Shown: one piece after another, positions 26,201 through 36,766 of the stretch
Layout of the letters: each line of letters opens with the position of its first letter
Numbering within the stretch: position 1 is the stretch's first letter
Assembly: GCA_000727475.1 (NCBI GenBank)
Contig: KL647312.1
Coordinates: 1,438,793-1,502,792 of the forward strand
Origin: Sarcocystis neurona
Lineage: Eukaryota > Apicomplexa > Conoidasida > Eucoccidiorida > Sarcocystidae
Length of the DNA stretch: 64,000 nt
Direction: 5' to 3'
Position numbers and translations under genes: made by a program
The notes under the pieces: generated by a model
Told to the model about the DNA's origin: nothing
The model's database searches: none
Seen by the model: only the letters and a program-made list of their open reading frames with translations

Positions 26201-29200
26201 TAGAAGAGCGTGGACTAGGTAAGCAAGTTAGTCATAAAACCACACAAACGTTATACACATATACACACATACATGTATACGTATAGGTATATATATCCAT
26301 ACGCATGTTTTGTCATAGGAGAGTGGATTACACATGCAAGTTACATATATATAGAGAACGAGAGACATATATATGTATGTATGTGTTCACCCGTATTTAA
26401 AGACGTCACCAGCCGAGGCCGTTCGACGATGGTCCTGCAGATATGTATTAGCTGCGACGTCTCGCTTGTCAAGCAACCCTTCTCGTGCGTGTGTGCCCCT
26501 ATACACATTATATATATACACGTGCACGTACATGTGTGCCCATTTACATATATATATACACATATGTCTATATGTATGTACGTTTGGATTAAAGAGGCAA
26601 CAATACACAGCCGTAGAATTACCTCCACGCCAGGAGAGGTGCCGTAGGTATCAAGAAGAGCCACTATTTGACGGATCCTCACACACGTATGTATCCAAAT
26701 GTATATGCTTGTGTATACAGATGTTCGTACGTATCTGCGCTTGAATAAAGCGACCCCCGCACGTACACATATATACGTATATGCGTGTTGTAGAGGTAAA
26801 TTTTCACTTGTGGTGAGACGCGTGGCCCTCTAGAATATCTTGTGAAGAATGTGGCATCTTTTCTTCGCGTCCTGAAGGATTTGACCCGCTGACCTCAGAG
26901 ACTCTCCTCACGACCACATGCACACACATAGATGAATTGCTGTAAAATACCTTTACATATAAACATCTTCGTATAACTGTTTCATGTACACATATATATA
27001 ATATACGTGTGTGCGTACTCTCTAATTAGTGTACACGTTATCTATATTGAACTACCCCTACATGCACATACGTATATATGTACAAGGTCGTCTTTTCAAG
27101 TGCAGATGCATAGGTACATCTCTGTATACAAGCACATACACATACACATATATATATATATATGTATATGTATGTACATATGTCTCTACGTATCTAGGTG
27201 TGCCTCTCTACCTCAAGCGTTCAGGGACGACAGCCTCTACGTCTGCTGTTTCTTTCCCTGAGAAATTAAATTTTTCCTGCAGGCGATTGAGCAGCCCCAC
27301 GTCCGCGGCTGCTGCACGACGGTACTCCTCCTCTCCCTCCCAGCTGTACGGCCGGCTCTTCACGCTGCCCAAGTAGACGAAGCTGGACTGCAGCAGCAAC
27401 GGCAGCGCGACAACAGCAGCGCGACAGCAGCGGCGCGACAACAGTAGCAGCAGTTCCTCAGCCGCAGCAGCAGCAGCAGCGAGAAAAAAAACCGCGGCGC
27501 GATCAACGAGAGTCAGAGCACCACCAAGAGCAGCACCGCGAGCAGCACACGCGGCAAAACAGCAGTAACAGCAGCAGAACAGCAGTCGGGCGGCTCCTGC
27601 AGCTGCCCTCCTGCTACTGTATTTTTGTCCACGTAAGGATGCGACATATTAGTGCAAGGATGCAGCTCCAGATTTTCAAATAGAGAAGGATCAGCAGGAA
27701 GTATCTCTCAGCAGCAGCAACGGGAGGCGGAAACGTGGCACCAGCCGTGCGACCGCGGGAGGCAGCAGCCACCGCCGACACAGCCAGCAGCGTGGGCGAC
27801 GGAGAGGCGGCAAAGCAGCTCGACGAGGCGCAGCAGCAGCGGAGCAGCACCAGCAGAGCAGTAGGCGCCGCAACAGCAGCAGCTGCAGCGGTATCAACGC
27901 GGCCAGTGAAAGCAGCAGCACCAGCACCAGAGAGAGAAACGTCAGAGCGGCAGCAGTCGTGTGCTGCAGCAGCTGCAGCGACAACACCGATAGAAGGAAC
28001 CCTAACTGCGCGATACCGGGAACAGCTACAGGAACAGCAACATTCTCCGTAAAACAGGGTTTTAAGAGGAGACGCTGCCATCCTACAACAGCCGAGAGGG
28101 AGACAGGTGGGCATCAGCTGGCACCTGTATCTTCTCCAGGTTGGTATACCGGCAGGAGCAGCAGCAGCAGCAGCAACAGCCAAGTAGGTCGGCAGCTCAG
28201 TTGGACGGGGCAACGCACGACGTGAAGTCAGCAACACCGCAGAAACGGGTAGAAGTCCGCAGAATCTGCGACTCTGTTGTACATGCTCATACACTTGTGT
28301 ATGCAACTGCATATATATACACACATGTGTACACACACATACACGTACAAACGGCTATATGGGTACATACAAATGTACATATATATGTATATATATATAT
28401 GTATATGTACACCTGTAAATGGATATGTACACACGCATGTATATACACATATACACGTACAGACGGGTATTAGGGTGCAAACGAATCCACATATATATAT
28501 ATATACATTTATATATATATATGTACACCTGTAAGCGTACATAGACACACACATGTATATACAAACGTACACGTACAAGTGGGTATCTGGGTGCATACGA
28601 ATCCATATATATACATATATATATATATGCAGCTGTAAATGTATACATGTACTGGACTGTACACACAGATTCAGGTATACACGCGTGCATACACGTAGAA
28701 TTCTGGGTGCGCACGATTATATACGTACACACACATGTACATATTTGCCTGTATACATATGCTGGACTGTATACAGACACACATATCCCTGTGAAAGCAC
28801 AGGGCTTCAAGGACGGCATGCCCCTCCGCAGCAGGAGCGGCTTCACCGTGAGCAAATGACTTCGTATTCCACTCTTCGCCAGCACACGTTGACGTGTAGA
28901 CACGCATTTCTTAACACGCACGTATCTTGTGTACGTCTTCGAACCTAATAAACGATAAACACGTCTTTATACTCACAGGCACACATATACACATACAGTT
29001 GTTTATACGCATATACACATATGTAATATATATATATATATACATATCCACACAGAGGTACACACACGTGTGTCTGCCTTCGAACATGTGCGCTCGTGCT
29101 GACACAGGCAGCATACAAATGTTAGGGGTGTTTGTCTCCCCGTCTTTCTGTAAGTCTGCGAAGCCGTCCTCATTACAGGAGCACACACGCACATCCACTT

Positions 29201-29547
29201 GCATATAGGCAGGCGTGTGTGCGTGATAAAAGAGCAGGGGGGCGTACTGGTTTCTTGAGCTCGTGGGCGCGCAGGAGGTGGTGGAGAGACGGCAGCGACG
29301 TACGAGGCGAGAGGAAGAAGTGGTAAGTGAGAGAGAGAGACGGTGAGAATTTATTTTTGCAGATGGGCACGCTGTGAGTTTTCTGCTGCTGCTTCCCTGC
29401 CGCGGCTGCTTTCCGCCTTTCTGCTTCTCGTTTCTGCAAAGAGGCAGGAGCCACGGGGGGCTGCGTTTCCCGGTACAGGCTGTAGAGGCCGTAAGACATG
29501 TAGCCAACGACCCCCAGGAGCAGCAGCACACCCCAGGCGCCTTTCAT
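8472..29547 (-). CDS. CLPTM1-family multi-pass membrane protein, 16 exons
   Basis: I assembled 16 exons, listed 5' to 3' on the - strand: 29547-29371, 27704-27618, 27387-27212, 25835-25732, 25062-24981, 24339-24182, 24017-23906, 23165-23000, 21082-20896, 17830-17661, 16066-16001, 13868-13734, 12408-12050, 11061-10984, 9606-9412, 8661-8472. Every junction keeps phase, giving about 813 residues. N-terminal: one hydrophobic anchor (GAWGVLLLLGVVGYMSYGLY), then a luminal domain. Family landmarks: FEALAFYSDVKFWRSQ, LYLRDNGDSFIVQFF, FGFVSMTPQLFRNYKLKS, VAHMPWRVLGYQ, FIDDVFSCFIRMPRMHR and RDDVVFIAFMAQRFMY; the tail is charged and Gln/Glu-rich. Relatives (human CLPTM1, CLPTM1L) are ER/plasma-membrane proteins linked to receptor trafficking and glycolipid scrambling; the role in apicomplexans is unknown. 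Exon 12408-12050 carries an Ala/Gly-rich insertion of about 85 residues absent from animal relatives. Exons from 24339 to the stop are firm. Exons 1 and 2 and their junction are less sure, and the donors at 20896 (gtgcta), 23906 (gtacat) and 24182 (gtgcta) were chosen mainly by phase. The start ATG 29547 places the anchor at the N terminus. Confidence 0.9.
14430..14945. repeat. Tandem repeat, about 60-68 bp unit, about seven copies
   Basis: The element agatagct(a/g)(t/c)ata, followed by a gtgtatacaaagagacgcac-like segment and a TA tract, recurs seven times. It lies in the CLPTM1-like intron between exons 13734-13868 and 16001-16066. Length varies mainly through the TA tract. Confidence 0.7.
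17051..17266. repeat. 18-bp minisatellite, 12 units, with 54-bp higher-order pattern
   Basis: The unit gtgtgtacgtgcgtatac is repeated 12 times without indels from 17051. The last base of successive units reads c,t,c,c,t,c,c,t,c,c,t,t, so the array is really a 54-bp triplet of units amplified about 3.5 times. The last two full units carry an extra g-to-a change at position 5. It lies in the CLPTM1-like intron between 16066 and 17661. Because 18 is a multiple of three, all frames read as short Thr/His/Tyr or Val/Cys repeats; these are not genes. Confidence 0.92.
17850..18420. repeat. CAG-rich tract (CTG on the sense strand of the CLPTM1-like gene)
   Basis: About 570 bp are dominated by agc/cag triplets on the + strand, starting about 20 bp upstream (in gene direction) of the exon at 17830. 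On the sense strand this is a CTG-rich, pyrimidine-biased run leading into the acceptor ctcctgcag. Similar tracts lie at about 9,610-9,850, 12,420-13,000, 16,100-16,250, 24,018-24,160 and 27,390-27,600. Confidence 0.8.
19657..19990. repeat. 57-bp tandem repeat, six copies
   Basis: The element ggtgaagtaacgagggt (first copy degenerate) starts at 19657, 19714, 19771, 19828, 19885 and 19942, an exact 57-bp period. Each unit contains gatttgc, a TA tract and gtggatgta. Copies from 19771 to 19941 are nearly identical, suggesting recent expansion. 57 is 19 codons, which produces a spurious repeated peptide frame on the - strand. It lies in the 3.1-kb CLPTM1-like intron between 17830 and 20896. Confidence 0.9.
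22140..22700. repeat. Compound microsatellite with recurrent acacaaacaatata element
   Basis: TA, CA and TATACACA tracts are interspersed with copies of acacaaacaatatatgtta near 22174, 22286 and 22373. It fills part of the CLPTM1-like intron between exons 21082 and 23000. No coding content is seen. Confidence 0.6.
28270..28780. repeat. Tandem repeat, about 112-125 bp unit, about four copies
   Basis: The segment cgtacaaacggctatatggg and its relatives start at 28344, 28456, 28572 and about 28697. Each is followed by a gtgcatacgaatcca-like piece and a long TA tract that accounts for the length variation. It lies in the first intron of the CLPTM1-like gene. Confidence 0.65.
28790..28905 (-). other. 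Possible additional small exon of the CLPTM1-like gene
   Basis: A GC-balanced island of about 100 bp interrupts the microsatellite in the first intron. A piece at 28871-28847 (- strand) is preceded by gaagag and followed by gtgaag, and could splice in phase between exons 1 and 2 if exon 2 began at 27706. Equally it may be ordinary intron sequence. No conserved residues decide it. Confidence 0.25.
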
Positions 29548-29574
29548 CTTCTTGCTGCTGCTTGGACAGAGAAG

Positions 29575-29965
29575 AACCGGACACTTGCAGGTGGGAACTC
29601 CCCGAAGAAAGACGGGTACGAACACGGACGAAGAAGAGAAATGGCGAGAAGAGAAAAAGAAGAAAGGATCAGAGGACCACCGGCGGAGAAAGCGAATGCA
29701 GAGACGGCGACGACGGGAAACCGAAACCGTGCGAAGGAGGAATGTGTAGGGAGGGGGAAGACAAGGCGTGGAGGAGCACACACGGGACCGAAGGGAGGGT
29801 AAACGGAGGAAAGCGGGAGTCGGAACAAGGGGCAGACATACGCAGGGAAAAACGCATATAAAGACGAGGGGAGAAAAAGGGCAAAAACGAAGGGGGAGGG
29901 GAAAAGGTAGAAGACGCGGGTAGGAAGGAGTGCGAGGAAGGAGAAGGGAAAGACACACAAAGGGG
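29575..29965 (-). promoter_or_regulatory. Polypurine tract at 5' flank of the CLPTM1-like gene
   Basis: About 390 bp directly upstream of the proposed start codon (29547) are strongly purine-rich on the + strand, so the transcript would be pyrimidine-rich. This is a probable 5' UTR or promoter region by position only; I see no defined element such as a TATA box. It also keeps several frames open, which explains the long - strand reading frame extending upstream of the start. Confidence 0.35.
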
Positions 29966-30129
29966 AAGAGAAGTCTACGTCAGATGAAGGAGAGGCGCAG
30001 CAGTACTCCTCCTCGTGCAAAGAGAACAACAACAGCTCCCTTACAGAGAAGCTGGAGATTTACGCAGAAAAGCTGCTGCAGGGGGAAATTTTGATGCATG
30101 CCACCGACTACGGCGCCCGCAGGGGCTGA
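29911..30129 (+). other. Coding-like segment ending in TGA, unidentified
   Basis: A frame open from 29911 to a TGA at 30127 ends with a natural-looking helical sequence (LTEKLEIYAEKLLQGEILMH). It has no ATG of its own in frame before that helix. An acceptor-like tacgtcag ends at 29993, so it could be a last exon of a + strand gene, but any upstream exon would have to overlap the CLPTM1-like gene. The opposite strand is also open in part. Function unknown; it may be chance. Confidence 0.25.
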
Positions 30130-30419
30130 GAATGGCTCCTACGGGGGCACGAAAGGAAAGGGATTGGCGGAGAGACTTGCGTGACAAAAAGGGCGGAACT
30201 CTGGGTAGAAGGGCAAGGAACCACCACAGAGGGGAAGGAAACTGCTATAATGACGACAGTAGAGGCACGCGGGTCAGAGGGAGGAAAAAAAGAATTTTAT
30301 GCGCCTGAAGGGGCACAAGTAGCGGGAGGACTTGCGCAGAAGGAAAAGGAGGACGTGAGACGGAAGAAGACGTTGTCGGTAGAAATGGTGAGACTCATCA
30401 CAGAACAGTATACATAGGC

Positions 30420-33400
30420 GAAACAGGTTTTACAAAACGAGGGAACTGTAGCAACCAGGTTGTTTCTGCACCTGGAAGAAAAGATCAGACGTGCTCTTCG
30501 TCAAGAAAAACTGTTTTCTAGGTGATGCAGATTCTCGATGGAGTCTGGCACACTCACGCAAATGAGCACAGAAAGGAGCCGGGGCACACCTCCATATCTA
30601 CGAGTATTTCTCTTGTGCTCCCTTATATCTTGCTCTACGTGTGCACACGCGCAGAGCATACCCTTTTTACTTCCACAAGCAAGTCGTGTGGATTGAACGA
30701 AAAAGTGGGGACGGCTTTCGCACAGTAAACGTTGCACAAAGTGGACTGGGCGGCCTCTTGTCTGCTGTGAGTATATCCAGCGCCCCAGGTACACAGACCC
30801 GCGATGTAATGTAGACAACTGTATACGTGAACGGGAAGGCCAACGTATTACATATGTGTGCATATATTACAGATGCGTGCACAGATTTATGCAGATAGTT
30901 ATGAGCAGATGGCTGACACTCCCCACGGTCGTCTTCATCTGGTGAGGCGGCATCGTGAAATCGAGGCACGCGGTGAGCCCGAAGGACAAAGCTCTGTGCA
31001 CAGCTACACAGGTGTAGCTGTGTAGCTACACCTGGAAGGCATCGTTCGCCCTACGTGGAAGGAAAAGTTGAGTCGTATTAGTTTTTTTTTGTCTGGACAA
31101 GGGTGGTGAGTCCTTCGCAGACGGTAGGACGATACAGTCGAAATCGGGAAAAAGACAGAGCGAAACCAGCAGCACCGAAGTGACGGACGGCACAAGAAGC
31201 AACGGATTGCAAAAAGTTAACAAGAAGAAGCAGAATACATGCAAAGTGTGCAAAAAGTGTTGGGTCACAAGAGCAGGGATAACCCGCAGGAGACAGGGCA
31301 GACCTTAAGTCGCATGCGGCATTTTGCCTCGGGTCAAGACACTAGTCTAGGAGTAGTGATGCGCAGAGAAAAACATTGGAATCTTGTACTTGTCAAAGGA
31401 CGGAAATTTAAGTGTAGGAGACCTCCGCCTATTTCTACCCTAAGGATGCAACAATAGTGAGAGAAACGGACAAAAAGCGCCGAGGATTATTGTACAGACA
31501 AGTTAAATAAAGGCCAACGAACACGGCTGTGGAGGTTCCAACTTTGGAACCAGTAAACCTTTAACAAGTCGACAGACATGAATAAGAACTGGGAACAGGT
31601 GATTACTGCAGAAAGAAGGCGCAACGTAGTTCCGCGTCCGTGACGGACAAGAACGCTGTACGAAGAAACAAAGAAGCGGGTCAGCGTCCGCAGCGCGCAC
31701 GGATGTGTAAAACATGGATCTGTGCATCCGGATGGGAGTGACGGGAGAGTCGAAAGGGGCGACAGCAAAACTGGCGTCGAAAGACACACACATATCCTCG
31801 TTTCTAGACTCCTTTCCCTCTTCAATGACAGGGAGTCTGTTTTCTAGGGGTCGTGGTCCCAGTAGGAACACCGGTTTCCCCTAGGCCGGCGGAACGCTGC
31901 GAGCTACGCACTACTGCAGACAGGTGCGGCAACGGACACCAGCGTGCTTTGATTCCATTTTAGACGTAAACTGCTGGAACTGCTATTTTTTTTTCACTTG
32001 TTGGATACTGCGGGATACTTATCATGCCTCTGCACTCCTCTCGTTCGTTGGGAAGAGGCGAACATATATCTTTTTCCTGTAGTGGAAGCATGAGAACGGT
32101 TTTTCTCCCTAATTGGAAGGGCTGTGTGCGACACGGAGAACCGCCACTTAAGACAGCTCTCCTGGGCCCGAAAGTATTACCACGGTGTAACGTGTGCACA
32201 CCTTCGTAGCCGCATTACCGAGGAAATGAAATAGGCAACCATAGCACTGGGAAGATAGGCGGTTACCGTTTTAAAGTGACGGTGAATGGTCAATGCAAAT
32301 TTTCCATCCGAATGGTGTTTTTGGAAGTTAAGAAGACCGCCTTACACATTGGTAACGAATGAGTCTACTGAGGTCATAGACACAATGGCTGTTCCACCAA
32401 CAGAGAAGCTAGCAATATGTATTGTGGGCGAATGATTCCCGTAAAGTCATATTCAGGGAAGTGTTCGTGTTAAGAATGACTGCCATACAGCCGAAGAGAT
32501 TTGTCCACTTGAGCCAGCACAGCCGGGGGAGAATTCTAGATACTGTGGAAGAATACTCCGCGTACTGTGGTACGTATACGATGACATCAGGAGGAGAATT
32601 GTGGTTTAGAACTCTAGTTGCTAGAGAGTACGCGATTAGGGTTCTGCGAGTGGGTGACTAATTTCAAGTGAACACGCCCGTAGAGAAAAACCGTAGACAC
32701 ATCCACGCGAAATGGGTAATTCGATCCGCAGAGACACTATTTAAAAGACGCCTCTTATCAATAATTACGCACATTTATGAATTGCTGAGGATGTTTTTGA
32801 GTAAAATGTGGCCTCCTTAACGGGGGTGGGGGGCGAAGAAATTCTACCTTAACGAGAAAGCTGATTTGCAAATATCGAAGCGATGCAGTAAGCAGCAAAG
32901 CAGAGCAAGATTACTCAAGCAGAGAGGATACCTGGTGAATACCGTGAACTGATAAGGCAGAACTACTCGGAAACGTTCCACAAACCAAATGCTTCGCTTC
33001 AGTCCCTTCTCTGGCTTCTGGCTGTACCACGGAAAAGTGCTTTCGAATAAAATAAACTCATAATCCACTGTACTTCTTCGTACAGTCAAGGCCAAACGGT
33101 GTGGTTTACTGCGTCTCAGAGTATTCCACGAGCAGATGCTTGGTGTCACGGAAACAAACCAATAAGTAGCTGATTTAGCTTGTGTGTGTCTTTCTTACTG
33201 GTCAATAATACAGCGAAAAGTACTTACGTAGAACAAGGCGACAGGGAGCGTTTTAACGCGCCTTTCAGCTGTCATGCTGTGCGTGTCTGAGTCTTTCCAC
33301 GAAATCTGCTGGGGACGGCGTGCGAAAAATATTTCCTGTACACAGATGGGTTATTTTATCGGAAGATGGCCTGAGACAATACAGATTGTTTTTGTGAGAT

Positions 33401-34058
33401 CAGGACACGACATAGGGGCTCTGGAGAGTTACTTTTTCAGAGAAGACCCTTAGACAGTAAACGTGGTGTTGAAGATATTTCGACTCAAGGAGTGGGTACA
33501 ACAAAGGAGCAGGACAGTTAGAAAAAAACAGACGGTGATCTCGGTCCAGTGCCAGTCATCAGCTGGCACGGGAAGATCATGGCAAAAAAGGTACATACGT
33601 GCATTTGGGTTCAATTGCGTGTTAGCGATCGGCGAGTTGAAGCACTTTCCGCTGCGTGGAGGATCACTGAGTTGCGTGAAACACAGAGAAGAAATCACGC
33701 AACATTAGCTTGTAGAATACTGTTCAGCCTCGTTGTCAACCGGACTGCCAAATTGATTCAGAAGTTGGCGCCCTGTGACTGCTTTTACCTGCACTTCTCT
33801 GAAGTAATAAAAACAATTCCCAGTCTGCGTTGCTGTGTGGACGCTAGCTGGTGCCGCCACTGCAGACATCGTTCACACATCTCATCTTGTAAAGATTTCC
33901 TCAGCCTCAACAACGGACAAGCAGGTTACTAGGCTGCCATTGTTTCTACTGACACTCGCGTGCAAGAATCCGCCCGAGCTACCTCAGAAGCGCACAGTGC
34001 GAAACCGTGCTTACGTATATACTGGAGTACAAAATCATCTACCGCTTCCGACGCACGA
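30420..34058. other. Gene-poor, repeat-poor segment
   Basis: Composition changes sharply here: CAG runs and long TA microsatellites disappear and base order looks unstructured. The longest frames are about 120 codons on either strand (for example 31503-31871 on -, 33549-33932 on +). They overlap one another, lack recognisable motifs and show no coding bias I can defend. No gene is called. Confidence 0.55.
31001..31034. repeat. Nested overlapping palindromes (alternative hairpins)
   Basis: 31001-31020 forms a hairpin with 9-bp arms (cagctacac and gtgtagctg) around ag. 31009-31034 forms a second hairpin with 11-bp perfect arms (caggtgtagct and agctacacctg) around gtgt. They share the central block, so only one can form at a time. 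No neighbouring gene gives it a role. Confidence 0.7.
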
Positions 34059-34955
34059 ATGGTAAATTTTGATGCGGTGAGTGCGGCTATGGGCGAATGT
34101 GTGGAAAGGGAAAACGCTGGTGACTCGTGTCCTGGTGCGCCTGTCGGTGCGTCTGTACCACAGTGTGCTTACTCAGGTGAGCAGACGACGTCACTTAACA
34201 TTTTGAACTCATACGTATCCAGATGCCTTCAGAACAGGTGAGCCCCTACACATGTTTCAGGCGCAGCATTCCAAACCTTTCGCTGGTCCCATATACTTGT
34301 ATCTTTCCGCTGCTACCCTCGGTCCGTCTGGTTGATTTGAAGGCAAACATACACATGTATACCTGTGTATGTATCTCTGTGTATATGGCTATACGGACAC
34401 GTAAGTAGCCGGACAGCTAAGTAAAGAAAATAATACCTGTAAAGGGTTTGCTACGTAGGTGGCTAATCGTGGAGAAGACTAGAAGACTCCTCAACTGTAT
34501 CACGAAGAGAAACGGACGGACAAGCGTTGCGACGAAGCGATGAGAACATCCGGAAAGTGCTCCTCGGCTTTGTTTGCGTGTAGCAAGTTATGCTCCGCAA
34601 ACAAAAATTAAGATTGACACAACTGATGAATACCTGTGTCGATATAAATGTGTACAATACGTGTGCTGTTATTGTTGGAGAGAAACCTTTCGTCACCTTA
34701 TCTTCTCGTTGATACTTAACGTGTGTCTTTGGTGAACAAAGGAGACACTGGAACGAGTATCAAGGAAAAGACTATTGCATTTCACAAAAAGTACTACGTG
34801 TGTCACGCGTATACGCCTGTGTAATATATATATATATATGTGGCGTCTTTCTTCGCATATAGAATTGCCTCCACCATCATTTCATTTTTCTTCCGCAGCG
34901 TACGGCACATGCACCGACTGGGAGTGACAGAAAGTCAGAATAGTCCAAATTTAAA
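34059..34955 (+). CDS. Candidate 5' coding exons, unidentified gene (possibly the giant gene downstream)
   Basis: ATG 34059 opens a frame (MVNFDAVSAAMGECVE...) that runs to a good donor, AACAG|gtgagc, after 34237, with phase 2. An exon at 34899-34955 has a textbook acceptor (pyrimidine tract then ccgcag) and donor (TTAAA|gtgagc). It joins in phase, reading VRHMHRLGVTESQNSPNL. The encoded pieces look protein-like but match nothing I recognise. The next downstream candidate exon does not join in phase without another exon, so the model is incomplete. They may be the start of the 37,483 gene or a separate small gene. Confidence 0.4.
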
Positions 34956-35056
34956 GTGAGCACCGTGTACATTAATGTGGTCAGGCTTGCAGCCCTACGT
35001 GTCTCCCGATACAACTGGCACACGGCGGCGTAGCCGGTTCGTGGAATCACGCAGCC

Positions 35057-35418
35057 GGCGAACAGACTGTACCATGGACTTGCTATACATATAAATGTAT
35101 ATACGTAGAACTACGCACACGTGTAGTCACACAGATAATACACATAGTTACCACTAACTCACAAGAATTTAACTACCATTTTGTTGTGCTGCGAAACACG
35201 TGCACCCCTCATCGGTAAAGAGAAAGCATACGTGCATACAATGCGCATGTCCTCGACGTAATTTGGTCAGGTATGGATGTACTGCACAACGCGACCTTTG
35301 TAAGCACAGTGCAGGCAGCCACTTACCGTTATAATGCAGCTACAGGTGCGTAGTCCGCCGAGGACAGTGTAAGCGAAGCAGTATCTGTGCAGCAAGTCCA
35401 TGGTACAGTCTGTTTGCC
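35057..35418. repeat. 28-bp inverted repeat flanking about 306 bp
   Basis: 35057-35084 and 35391-35418 are reverse complements at 27 of 28 positions, including the core accatggact. The 306 bp between them contain no reading frame of note. There is no transposase and I see no convincing target-site duplication. This could be a small non-autonomous element or a remnant of a local inversion. Confidence 0.75.
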
Positions 35419-35864
35419 AAAAAGATACAGTGAAAATGTATGTGCGTGTGCTTGCCTACATAGGCGGCAGAAGCAGAGGCACTTCAGCTATTTTCAGCAA
35501 TCAGAAAGAATAACTACTTAAGGTTTTTTTCCTCTTAATCGTCTGTCCTTTGCATTCATATGAGTGTGCGTGGATATATGCAGCATACCGTTTTAGGGGT
35601 CTGTGTATATTTGTCTTCCGTTGTCCGTCGGTACCATCACACATAAAGAGCGAATATCTGGTCTGTTCTGTGTCTGCACACAGATCTCGCTCCTTGTGTG
35701 TTAATCCATCTGCACGGATATAAATATAATCTGGAGAACTGCGCACGGATGACCGCCTACAGCTCTACCCTTTCTCCCGCCAGGATCGACACAAAGCATG
35801 CATGCATGCATGCGTGAGATTTTATTCTCCATGTCGTTCACGTGCTCACCTTCTTCTTCCACAG

Positions 35865-36766
35865 GGTGGAATAAAATCACTTTTTACCGCTCGGATTCTC
35901 CTTGACATTGTTGCTGAAGCACACTTTCCCTCGCCCTACTGCAGCGGCGCCTGCAGACGGCGCCTCTCCGCACTGCCCACACGGACAGCGGGTGTTCGCC
36001 GTTTATCAACAAAGGGCCTATTGGACCCCAGGGCAATCTTTTTATCTAGAGATATATACGCCAATATAAGTATACAATACTAGCAAGTGTATTTGCAAGT
36101 AGTCCCATACATTTTTCTGTTGAATTGTATGCTGTACTGCACGTCGGGCGGGTAGCTTCCCTGCAAAACTCTAGGCCAACTTCCTGCCGGTTGTACATCG
36201 TCTGCCTTATCCTACTTCTTTTCCCTCTGCTGTTTGCTCTCTTTTTTCCTCCCTGCATTCGGGCGTGCAGTGGTTTTCGCTCCTGGCTGCATCTTCGTCG
36301 TTCGAGGCTTCCATGCAGAAGTATATGCGTTTCTACCATAGAAAGCTATACAGAAACTCTTTAGTCTCTACGTGGGGGAGTGGAGCGGCCGCCCCTTGCG
36401 GAATTACGGAGGAATTCGTAAATGTTGTTACACAGAAGTGGACACCAAGGCTTCTGTCACAGTCCTCCGTATTCGTACGTATCTCCGTATGTATACACAC
36501 ATACGGAAAAAGTGGGAGATGTGGAAAACGAGAAGGAACAGTTATTCGCGTCCATATCCGCAATACACGCAGGTGTATACGATTATGTGTATACGTATGT
36601 TTAGCGATGCATAAATAGCAGATGTATACATACCTATATATATATATATATTACGTTGAAGTATTTCCGCTCAACATGCGTACGTAATTCTCCGTGTCTT
36701 ATTCTCCTGTGTCTGTGCAGTGGGCAGTTTGGGGCTGTACGACATGCTGCGCTTACCCTGCTTCGG
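35865..36766 (+). other. Candidate upstream exons of the giant gene
   Basis: Three coding-like segments have splice borders. 35865 onward follows a pyrimidine-rich acceptor ending ccacag and reads GGIKSLFTARILLDIVAEAH; its donor is unclear. 36271 to about 36474/36478 follows gtgcag and reads WFSLLAASSSFEASMQKYMR. 36721-36766 lies between gtgcag and the strong donor gtaagt. If 36271 ends at 36478 and 36721-36766 is read GSLGLYDMLRLPCFG, splicing into the acceptor ttggcag at 37505 keeps phase with the giant frame. Alternatively the giant gene simply starts at ATG 37483 and these are UTR exons. Confidence 0.4.

Noticed and set aside
26623..26677. Possible CLPTM1-like exon (RIRQIVALLDTYGTSPGVE)
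   Set aside because: Borders look acceptable, but including it breaks the phase into exon 25835; the exon at 27212 joins 25835 directly in phase.
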